8,124 bases of DNA from Gammaproteobacteria bacterium (GTDB lineage: Bacteria > Pseudomonadota > Gammaproteobacteria > UBA5335), in contig WOZT01000195.1 in NCBI GenBank assembly GCA_011620145.1, positions 1 to 8,124 of the forward strand, written 5' to 3'. Below the pieces are notes generated by a model. It was not told the DNA's origin. It searched no databases and worked only from the letters and a program-made list of their open reading frames with translations. Made by a program: the position numbers and the translations under genes. Position 1 is the first letter of the stretch, and the number at the start of each line of letters is the position of its first letter. Of this stretch, positions 1 through 6,147 are shown in pieces.

Positions 1-1285
1 GCATGGCCTGATTGCGGCCATTCTTCTTGGCGGCATAGAGCGCCGCGTCAGCCAAGCGGATCAAATCCGTTTCACCGGCGCAGCCTGTTCCCTGGGTATC
101 CGCCACCCCAATGCAAATCGTCACGCGGCCCAACGGAGATGCCTCATGGGGCAGCGCACGCCGCCAGATGGCCTGGCGGATGCGCTCGGCCACGCCAAAC
201 GCGCCCGCCAGGGGCGTGGCCGGGAGCAGAACGGCAAATTCCTCGCCGCCATAGCGAGCCACCAGATCGCCGCTGCGTCGAATGCCGTCACTGATCAGCT
301 GCGCCACTTCCTGCAGACAGGCATCGCCGGCAAGATGCCCGTAATGGTCGTTGTACTGCTTGAAATAGTCGATATCGATGAGCAACAGCGCCATATGTTC
401 ATGCGCAGTGCCATGGCGATCCGTGATGCGATCACCGGCCGCACGTTGGGCGCGCCGCCACTCCTCGCGCAAGGATTCATCAAAACGCCGCCGATTGGCG
501 ACTTGGGTCAGTCCGTCGATCATCGAGAGCTGATGCAAACGTGCGTTGGCGGTTTCCAGGGCGCGCCCCTTTTCATCCAAGGCCTCGGTTTGCTCCCAGA
601 TCAAGGCGTGGTTTTCCCGCTGCTGGCGCAATAAGTCGGTGATCCGGCGCTTGATGGTTTGCTGATGACCATTGGCGATGGCACCGATCAGCCAGCTCAC
701 CCACCACGCCGCCCAGAAAAACCCGAACAGAATCGGCGATATGGCCGTTGCGGGCGCAAGGAAAAGATAGACCAGCAAGATGCCGATCTGTACCGCACAG
801 CCGGTCAGCAAGGTCGGCGCAAATCCCACGTTGAGCCCGAGGAAAGCCGTGGCGGTCGGTCCCAGCAACATCATCAGCATGGCGCCGAACAATGAAACGC
901 CATCCAACAGGACCACAGCCAGCGCGCAGGTCATATGCCCGAGGGTAAATGCCAGGTCCGCCGTTCCCAAGGACCAGGGGAAGCGCCGGAAAAGGCCGGT
1001 GCGAAAATACAGATACTGACTCAGAAGCCAGATTGAAACGATGATCATCAGGCCATGCTGGGTCGTGAGCGGCAGTTGGATCAGTCCATATCGCCGCGCA
1101 ACCGCCGCCAGGCCAAAGAGCATCGCCCAGATCAGCAACGCGTACGGGACACCGCGCAAGGCTTCGCGACGGCGCCGCAACTCCCGCTCCGCCGCCTGGG
1201 GACGGGTGTCCATCTCCCCCAGGGGCATTTCAGGCAGCGCGGTATCGGCTGCCAAGCCCGCCTCAGCATGCACGGAGGTCTTCAT
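1..1285 (-). CDS. Membrane-anchored diguanylate cyclase (GGDEF), C-terminus cut by window edge
   Basis: Probably makes cyclic di-GMP from two GTP at the inner membrane. Reading the minus strand from the ATG at 1285 gives 428 residues with no stop before the window edge. Residues 1-46 are polar and Arg-rich near the end. About six hydrophobic segments follow, between roughly 47 and 206, then a helical linker (about 207-252). The GGDEF domain starts at DGLTQVANRRRF (257-268) and shows the metal-binding DID (304-306), N312, the inhibitory RSGD (337-340) and GGEEF (346-350), with LADAALYAAKKNGRN near the visible end. All key residues for activity and feedback inhibition are present. The start is supported by a 4-bp ATGA overlap with the upstream paralogous cyclase, which suggests translational coupling. 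The membrane part may sense an unknown signal; I cannot assign it to a named sensor family. Only a few C-terminal residues are likely missing. Confidence 0.93.
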   Translation of the reverse strand, partial: MKTSVHAEAGLAADTALPEMPLGEMDTRPQAAERELRRRREALRGVPYALLIWAMLFGLAAVARRYGLIQLPLTTQHGLMIIVSIWLLSQYLYFRTGLFRRFPWSLGTADLAFTLGHMTCALAVVLLDGVSLFGAMLMMLLGPTATAFLGLNVGFAPTLLTGCAVQIGILLVYLFLAPATAISPILFGFFWAAWWVSWLIGAIANGHQQTIKRRITDLLRQQRENHALIWEQTEALDEKGRALETANARLHQLSMIDGLTQVANRRRFDESLREEWRRAQRAAGDRITDRHGTAHEHMALLLIDIDYFKQYNDHYGHLAGDACLQEVAQLISDGIRRSGDLVARYGGEEFAVLLPATPLAGAFGVAERIRQAIWRRALPHEASPLGRVTICIGVADTQGTGCAGETDLIRLADAALYAAKKNGRNQAM

Positions 1286-2514
1286 GCGACACCCGCCACG
1301 GGGGCCGCGATCACCCAGCGATTGCGCCCTTCGCGCTTGGCTTCATACAGGGCCGCATCGGCCCGCTCCAGCAAGGCCTGCGGATTGACGGGGTTGTCCC
1401 CGCCGGTCGCAACCACGCCAAGGCTTATGGTGACGCAGTCGCTGGCCGAAGAGCCGGCGTGGGGAATGGCAAGACCCTCGACCGCGCGACGCATCCGCTC
1501 GGCCACCACCGCAGCGCCGTCCGCTGGCGTCCCCGGCATCAGCACCGCAAACTCCTCTCCACCATAGCGGGCCACCAGGTCGGTGGCACGGTTTACCGCG
1601 CCGATGATGGCTTGGGCAATCCGCCGCAGACACTCATCCCCGGCCACATGGCCGTAATGGTCGTTATAGGCCTTGAAATGATCCACATCGATGAAAATCA
1701 GCGCCAGCGCCTCGGGATCGATCGGCTTGCGGGCCGGTTCGCGACTCACGACGGCTCGCTGGCGGCGGCCCCATTCTTCTCCCATGGCCTCATCAAATCG
1801 CCGGCGATTGGCCACATGGGTCAAGCCGTCCACCATGGACATCTGCTTGAGGGTCGTGTTGGCCTGCTCCAGTTCAGCCGCACGATCATCGAGCCGTGTT
1901 TTCTGGTCCCGGATGATGTCGGTCGCTGCCTGTTGCTGCCGGAATAAATCCAGAATCATGTATTTCTTGCGGATATTGATGCCGTTGACCGCTGATCCAA
2001 TCGCCCAGCTCACCAAGACAATCGTCAGAAACAGAAAAAACTCGGGGGGAGACAAGGTCCATGGCGAAGGGGGCAATCCCAGGTAAGCCAGAGCCAACAC
2101 CCCACACAGCCCGACCCCCATCGCCAGAGTGGGCCGAAAACCAAAATTCAGTCCGAGAAAGGCGGGTCCGGCCGGCGCGGCCATCGCCAGCAGCAACACC
2201 GAGAGATAGCTGAACCGGTCCAGGAAAAGGTAGGCCACCACCAACACGGCGTGCGCCGAAATGCTGATGATCCCAACCGTACCGAAAGAAACCCCCGTTC
2301 GCAGACACAAGGGGGTACTGAAATACAGGTAATGGGCGAGGACAATCATGATCACTCCCCCGTATAGAGGAGCGCTTTCATCCCACCCCAGGCCCGTCAG
2401 GCCATACCGCTCGGCCAGCACCTGCAACAAGGCAATGGCCAACCAGACGGGCAAGCTCATCAGGGTGGCCCGGCGGGCCACACGGCGCTTACGGTCGAGA
2501 TTTTGCGTTTCCAT
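1282..2514 (-). CDS. Membrane-anchored diguanylate cyclase (GGDEF), paralogue of its downstream neighbour
   Basis: Predicted inner-membrane diguanylate cyclase of 410 residues from the chosen ATG. About six membrane segments lie between residues 20 and 177, followed by a coiled-coil-like linker (about 180-225) and a GGDEF domain. Visible motifs are DGLTHVANRRRF (229-240), the metal-binding DVD (276-278), N284, the inhibitory RATD (309-312), GGEEF (318-322) and ADAALYEAKREGRNRW (385-400). Catalytic and inhibitory residues are intact. The start is uncertain. I chose ATG 2514 because METQ followed by an Arg-rich stretch aligns with MDTR at residues 25-28 of the paralogue. An ATG at 2616 or a TTG at 2640 would add 34 or 42 residues. 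No start has a strong Shine-Dalgarno sequence. The gene is first of a two-gene unit and diverges from prkA. Its stop overlaps the next start. Confidence 0.92.
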   Translation of the reverse strand: METQNLDRKRRVARRATLMSLPVWLAIALLQVLAERYGLTGLGWDESAPLYGGVIMIVLAHYLYFSTPLCLRTGVSFGTVGIISISAHAVLVVAYLFLDRFSYLSVLLLAMAAPAGPAFLGLNFGFRPTLAMGVGLCGVLALAYLGLPPSPWTLSPPEFFLFLTIVLVSWAIGSAVNGINIRKKYMILDLFRQQQAATDIIRDQKTRLDDRAAELEQANTTLKQMSMVDGLTHVANRRRFDEAMGEEWGRRQRAVVSREPARKPIDPEALALIFIDVDHFKAYNDHYGHVAGDECLRRIAQAIIGAVNRATDLVARYGGEEFAVLMPGTPADGAAVVAERMRRAVEGLAIPHAGSSASDCVTISLGVVATGGDNPVNPQALLERADAALYEAKREGRNRWVIAAPVAGVA

Positions 2515-2683
2515 GGGTTTGTCCAATCCGCGCGCCTTACCCACCAAACGGTGACGCTTGGACAGGTTAGCGGGCGCCCAGGGGCGGATCTTTAGGATCG
2601 CCGCTGGCGCCTTCATCGCGTCGCACGAATCATGGCCCAAAGATTGCTTTCAGACCGTAGGGATCGTCTCCATATGCACTTTC

Positions 2684-2700
2684 CTGGCGCCAAACACGCT
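2684..2700 (+). promoter_or_regulatory. Weak sigma-54-like (-24/-12) candidate upstream of prkA
   Basis: CTGGCGCCAAACACGCT has the GG-N10-GC spacing of a sigma-54 promoter and a good -24 half (CTGGC). The -12 half is poor, with ACGCT instead of TTGCT. It lies about 205 bp before the prkA start. The idea is encouraged by E. coli yeaGH, which is reported to be under NtrC/sigma-54 and RpoS control. Chance occurrence is quite possible in GC-rich DNA. Confidence 0.15.
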
Positions 2701-2783
2701 GCCGGGGATACGGGAACGAACCTGCGGCTCAACCCCATGCCGCGCCAGTCGATGTTTTGAATGAGGTCACTGCTGTGGGTATC

Positions 2784-2810
2784 TGGACTCAGGTCATTAC
2801 GCACTAAAAT
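2784..2810 (+). promoter_or_regulatory. Possible sigma-70/sigma-S-type promoter for prkA
   Basis: TAAAAT at 2805-2810 is the best -10-like hexamer in the gap. The only -35-like match is TGGACT at 2784-2789, at a short 15-bp spacing. A weak -35 with a fair -10 would suit a stationary-phase sigma factor. An imperfect inverted repeat (about TCATTACGC / GCGCATTGA) flanks the -10 and might be an operator. A transcript from here would have a leader of roughly 90 nt. This is by-eye evidence only. Confidence 0.25.
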
Positions 2811-2867
2811 AGCGCATTGATCCCTTGAATTTTCGGAACATCCCAGCAGATCAAGCATCCAACAGGC

Positions 2868-2884
2868 CATGCCATTACGGCATG
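2868..2884 (+). promoter_or_regulatory. Small hairpin in the prkA leader
   Basis: CATGCC (2868-2873) pairs perfectly with GGCATG (2879-2884) around the loop ATTAC. It ends 8 nt before the prkA Shine-Dalgarno sequence. It could affect translation initiation or be a protein-binding palindrome. It contains an in-frame upstream ATG (2869) that I do not think is used. Confidence 0.3.
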
Positions 2885-2892
2885 CCCGCGCC

Positions 2893-2898
2893 AGGAGA
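2893..2898 (+). promoter_or_regulatory. Ribosome binding site that fixes the prkA start
   Basis: AGGAGA lies 6 nt before ATG 2905, a near-ideal Shine-Dalgarno sequence and spacing. The alternative in-frame ATG at 2869 has no such sequence and sits inside a hairpin, so 2905 is preferred. Confidence 0.8.
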
Positions 2899-2904
2899 CC
2901 CTGT

Positions 2905-4848
2905 ATGCCAAGCAAGCCCACCGAACCTGATTCACGCGCCCTGATCGCTTCCCTGGAAGCTTATTCCCGGGAACACAAGGCGATCCGCTGGCGCGGCAAC
3001 CTGCGGCAATTCCTCGGCGAAGTGCTGCCTGCAACGCCTCATCTGCTGGCCCGCAACAGCCATCAGTACATGTGGGACATGCTGCGCTGGAAGCATCGCA
3101 AGCTGACCGGGGACGAGTCTCCCGACTCCGCGCCGACCGGCCTGTTCCAGCAGGAGCTGTACGGCGTCGACGCCGCCCTGGGCCGGGTGGTGGACTACTT
3201 CAAGGCGGCGAGCGCCGGCACCGAAGTGGGGCGTCGCTTGCTGTTGCTGCTGGGCCCACCCTCGGGTGGCAAATCCAGCCTGGTCATCCTGATCAAGCGC
3301 GGCCTGGAGGAATACAGCCATACCGACGAGGGGGCGCTCTACGCCCTGGAAGGCTGCCCGGTGCACGGCAATCCGCTCAACCTGATTCCCCACAGCCTGC
3401 GTCCCTCGTTCCGGGAAACCTTCGGGATCGAGATCACCGGCGAGGTTTCCCCCTTTACACGGGAGCGTCTGGAACGGGAATTTTCAGGTGATTTCATGCA
3501 GTTCCCGGTGGAACGCATTTTTCTCGCGGAAGCCGATCGCATGGGAGTGGGCACCTACGCGCCCCACGACCCCACCACCGCCGACATCGCCGACCTGGTG
3601 GGCTCGGTCGACCTGTCCAAGGTCGCCGAAATCGGCGACGAGGGCGATCCGCGCGCCTGGTCCTGGTCGGGAGCAGTCTATGCCGCCAGCCGCGGCATGC
3701 TGGAAATGATCGAAATCCTGAAAGTGAAACGGGAATTCCTCTATCTGTTGTTGACCCTGACCCAGGAAAAAAACGTCAAGGTGTCCCGTTTCCCCTTGAT
3801 CTACCTGGACGAGACCATCATTGCCCACACCAACCTGGCGGAATTCCACAAGTTCATCCAGGAAAAGGAAAACGAAGCCCTGCTCGACCGCATGGTCATC
3901 GTCCAGGTTCCCTATACACTCAACTATCGGGACGAAGCGCAGATCTATCGCAAGCTGATCGCCGGTGCCAGCGCCTTCTACAATGTGCATATCGATCCCC
4001 ACGCCCTGCAGGTGGCCGCCGTATTCGCCATCCTCACCCGACTGGAGGACACGGAAAACCTCGATCCAGTGCAAAAAGCCCGCCTGTATGCCGGAGAAAA
4101 TGTCGAAGGCATGGGCGGCAGCGAGATGGAGCGCATGCATGCCGATCATCCCGAGGAAGGACTCTCCGGCGTCAGCCCGCGCTTTGTCATCAATGCCCTG
4201 TCCAACGCCATCGTGCGCAACAAGGTGTACAGCCTGACCACCATGGAAGTGCTGTTGGCGATCAAGGATTCCATCGATTCCGACGCCCGCATGGACCCCA
4301 AGCAGAAACGGCGCTGGATCGATTTCCTGGTCAGCGCGCGCAAGGATTTCTACAACCGCTGGGTCAAGCAGGACGTCCACAAGGCCCTGTTCGCCTCCTT
4401 CGAGCAGGAAGCCCAGGGCCTGCTCGACAAATACCTGGACGAGGTGGAAGCCATGCTGGACCGGCGCGAGGTCACCGACCCGGTCACCGGCGAGAAGCGC
4501 AAGCCCGACGAACGCTTCCTGCGTCAGGTGGAGGAGAAGATCAAGATCTCCGATTCGGGCAAGGAATCCTTCCGCCAGGAAGTGGTGCGCAAGGCGATGG
4601 TGGCCTACAAACAGGGTGACAAGTTCACCCTCGACAGCCACGCGCGCCTGCACGAGGCCATCGAGCAATACCTGTTCGAGGAACGCCGCGATGTGCTGCG
4701 GCTGGTGAGTTCGACGACCCGACCGGATGACGAGGCGCGCAAGAAGATCACCACGGTCCAGGCGCGGCTGGTGGCCGAATATGGCTACGACGACTACAGC
4801 GCCGAGGAGGCCTTGAACTACGTCACCACCCTCTTGTCCCAAGAGTAA
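2905..4848 (+). CDS. prkA: PrkA family AAA+ serine protein kinase (Bacillus PrkA-like)
   Basis: A 647-residue cytoplasmic protein, close to the usual PrkA/YeaG length of about 630-645. The N-terminal AAA+ module shows Walker A GPPSGGKSS (117-125), Walker B LIYLDE (298-303) running into TIIAHTN, and an SPRF sensor-2-like motif with R426 (424-427). The C-terminal half (about 400-647) corresponds to the PrkA C-terminal domain, with distant resemblance to eukaryotic-type kinases. Family members are described as stress-linked Ser/Thr kinases, and ATP-dependent protease activity has been reported for the Bacillus protein. From memory, blocks such as GCPVHGNPLNLIP (150-162), GVGTYAPHDP (214-223) and VHIDPHALQVAAVF (361-374) match Bacillus PrkA better than E. 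coli YeaG. It heads a likely operon with the yhbH-like and spoVR genes, where YhbH and SpoVR are presumed partners. The family assignment is firm; the substrate is unknown. Confidence 0.96.
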   Translation: MPSKPTEPDSRALIASLEAYSREHKAIRWRGNLRQFLGEVLPATPHLLARNSHQYMWDMLRWKHRKLTGDESPDSAPTGLFQQELYGVDAALGRVVDYFKAASAGTEVGRRLLLLLGPPSGGKSSLVILIKRGLEEYSHTDEGALYALEGCPVHGNPLNLIPHSLRPSFRETFGIEITGEVSPFTRERLEREFSGDFMQFPVERIFLAEADRMGVGTYAPHDPTTADIADLVGSVDLSKVAEIGDEGDPRAWSWSGAVYAASRGMLEMIEILKVKREFLYLLLTLTQEKNVKVSRFPLIYLDETIIAHTNLAEFHKFIQEKENEALLDRMVIVQVPYTLNYRDEAQIYRKLIAGASAFYNVHIDPHALQVAAVFAILTRLEDTENLDPVQKARLYAGENVEGMGGSEMERMHADHPEEGLSGVSPRFVINALSNAIVRNKVYSLTTMEVLLAIKDSIDSDARMDPKQKRRWIDFLVSARKDFYNRWVKQDVHKALFASFEQEAQGLLDKYLDEVEAMLDRREVTDPVTGEKRKPDERFLRQVEEKIKISDSGKESFRQEVVRKAMVAYKQGDKFTLDSHARLHEAIEQYLFEERRDVLRLVSSTTRPDDEARKKITTVQARLVAEYGYDDYSAEEALNYVTTLLSQE

Positions 4849-4870
4849 GGCCGCGCACGATGGCCTGTTT
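4848..4870 (+). terminator. Weak hairpin after prkA, possible attenuator
   Basis: AGGCC (4848-4852) pairs with GGCCT (4862-4866) around a 9-nt loop, followed by GTTTCTT. The 5-bp stem starts at the last base of the prkA stop codon. It is too short for a strong terminator but might reduce read-through into yhbH. Low certainty. Confidence 0.2.
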
Positions 4871-4947
4871 CTTGAATAGATATAACTGAGAAGCCTTAAG
4901 GATCACCCGACACGGAAAATCAGCGCGAACCGTCCACCCAGCCACTC

Positions 4948-4980
4948 AGGAGGACCCGGCGGCCAAAACCAACGGGGGAG
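4948..4980 (+). promoter_or_regulatory. Two Shine-Dalgarno-like sites before the yhbH-like gene
   Basis: GGGGGAG at 4974-4980 lies 4 nt before ATG 4985 and is the likely ribosome binding site. A textbook AGGAGG at 4948-4953 lies 31 nt before the start and has no ATG, GTG or TTG at a usable distance. The second site might be a ribosome standby site or part of an RNA structure, or it may have no role. Confidence 0.4.
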
Positions 4981-4984
4981 TTCC

Positions 4985-6133
4985 ATGCCCGACCATCATG
5001 AGCATCTTTGGTATGACCTCTTTTCCCGGGGCGCCCGCGACTGGTTGCGGCATAACGCCAAAATCCGGGCCTCGGTACGGGAACAATTGCCGCGCCTGAT
5101 CGCCGAGGCCGACATCCTGTCCACCGATGCAAACCGGCGCGTGCGCATGCCGGTGCGTTTCCTCGAACACCACCGTTTCAAGCTCAGCCGCGACCAGGAG
5201 CAATCCGGGGTCGGCCAAGGCAAGGTCAAGCCTGGGGACACGCTCGGATCGCCCGCCCCCCAGCCGGGCACCGGCGAGGAATCGGGCGGCGGCAATGACC
5301 AGGGCGGCGTGGAGTTCGTGGTGGAAATGAAGGTCGATGAAATCGTCGACTGGATCTGGGAGGAGCTGAAACTACCCGAGTTGGAGCCCCGCGCCAGCAG
5401 TGTCCTGCACGAAGAGGAATGGGCACGGGAAGGCTGGGACAAACGCGGCGCCCGCGCCCGCCTGGATCGTCGCCGCACCATGAAGGAAGCCATCAAGCGG
5501 CGGGCCGTGCAGCCGGCGCCGGCGGCCCCCTTCACCAACGATGATCTGCGCTATCGCCAGCTCAAGAAGCGGCCCAAACCCAACACGCAGGCCGTGGTCC
5601 TGTTCGGCCTGGATGCTTCCAGCTCCATGGGTGAACGGGAACGGGTCTTGGCCAAGACCTTCTTTTTCTGGGCGTTGCAGGGCGTCCGGCGGCGCTACAG
5701 CCAGTTGGAAGCCGTGTTTATCGGTCATACCGTGGAGGCCTGGGAATTCAGCGAAGAAGAATTCTTCCAGGTCAGCGGCCAGGGCGGAACCGTGGCCTCC
5801 ACCTGCTATCGCAAGGCGCTGGAAATCATCCAGAACCGCTACCCGCCGGCGCAATACAACATTTATTTCTTCTATGCCTCCGACGGGGAGAATTTCCAGG
5901 ACGATCACCCCCATGCCGTGGAAAGTCTGCAGCAGTTGGCGGATCTGGCCAATTACTGCGGCTATGTGGAAGTCGCCTCACCCAGCCCGATGCAGCGCTA
6001 CCTGGAAACCTCGCGGGTCTTCGATGAAGCCATTCCCGACCCGCAGCAAGGGGCGCGTTTCTCCCTGACCCAGGAAGAAGACATCTGGGAGGCGATCCGC
6101 ACCTTCTTCGGCGTCCATTCCCAAGCCGCCTGA
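4985..6133 (+). CDS. yhbH: YhbH/YeaH (UPF0229) family protein, partner of PrkA
   Basis: A 382-residue soluble protein, near Bacillus YhbH (about 390) and a little shorter than E. coli YeaH (about 427). The N-terminal half has the family pattern RRVRMPVRFLEHHRFKLSRD (51-70), then a Gly/Pro-rich stretch (about 75-108) and an acidic segment (FVVEMKVDEIVDWIWEELKL, 111-130). The C-terminal half resembles a von Willebrand A domain: the strand VVLFGLDASSSM (204-215) carries the metal-site pattern DxSxS (D210, S212, S214). A QGGT (266-269) and YASDGEN (297-303) follow, at places where further metal-site loops are expected. Family members are needed in sporulation in Bacillus and are co-expressed with the PrkA kinase in E. 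coli; the biochemical role is unknown. The gene begins 136 bp after prkA and ends 14 bp before spoVR. The start fits the family N-terminus and follows GGGGGAG. Confidence 0.95.
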   Translation: MPDHHEHLWYDLFSRGARDWLRHNAKIRASVREQLPRLIAEADILSTDANRRVRMPVRFLEHHRFKLSRDQEQSGVGQGKVKPGDTLGSPAPQPGTGEESGGGNDQGGVEFVVEMKVDEIVDWIWEELKLPELEPRASSVLHEEEWAREGWDKRGARARLDRRRTMKEAIKRRAVQPAPAAPFTNDDLRYRQLKKRPKPNTQAVVLFGLDASSSMGERERVLAKTFFFWALQGVRRRYSQLEAVFIGHTVEAWEFSEEEFFQVSGQGGTVASTCYRKALEIIQNRYPPAQYNIYFFYASDGENFQDDHPHAVESLQQLADLANYCGYVEVASPSPMQRYLETSRVFDEAIPDPQQGARFSLTQEEDIWEAIRTFFGVHSQAA

Positions 6134-6140
6134 GGGAGGT
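6134..6140 (+). promoter_or_regulatory. Ribosome binding site that fixes the spoVR start
   Basis: GGGAGGT directly follows the yhbH stop and lies 7 nt before ATG 6148. A GTG at 6139 in the same frame overlaps this site, so it cannot be the start served by it. ATG 6148 is preferred. Confidence 0.8.
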
Positions 6141-6147
6141 GCGCGCC

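Larger units (their letters stand above)
2515..2904. other. Divergent intergenic region between the cyclase pair and prkA
   Basis: About 390 bases (about 265 if the cyclase uses its earliest start) with no convincing gene on either strand. It must contain the promoters of both divergent units, but none is strong by eye. Candidates for the prkA side are a TAAAAT at 2805-2810 and a GG-N10-GC element at 2684-2700. Two AGGTCA direct repeats, 27 bp apart, lie at about 2764 and 2791. A 6-bp hairpin lies at 2868-2884, just before the prkA ribosome binding site. I found no clear promoter reading toward the cyclases. Confidence 0.5.

Noticed and set aside
146..634. Plus-strand open frame opposite the first cyclase, and a similar one at 1459-1947
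   Set aside because: Both are the complement of the conserved GGDEF coding sequence. Their mutual similarity only reflects the two paralogous cyclases beneath them.
2869..2904. Earlier ATG for prkA adding 12 residues
   Set aside because: The added residues are Arg-rich and unlike the family N-terminus, and the strong AGGAGA lies just before ATG 2905.
2613..2921. Minus-strand open frame across the intergenic region
   Set aside because: It overlaps the prkA ribosome binding site and start, has no recognisable features and no clear Shine-Dalgarno sequence.
3484..4842. Long open frame on the minus strand opposite prkA (452 codons)
   Set aside because: It is the complement of clearly coding prkA; GC-rich codon use leaves the opposite frame open. 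The translation has no recognisable domain and is rich in His, Gly and Val runs typical of antisense frames.
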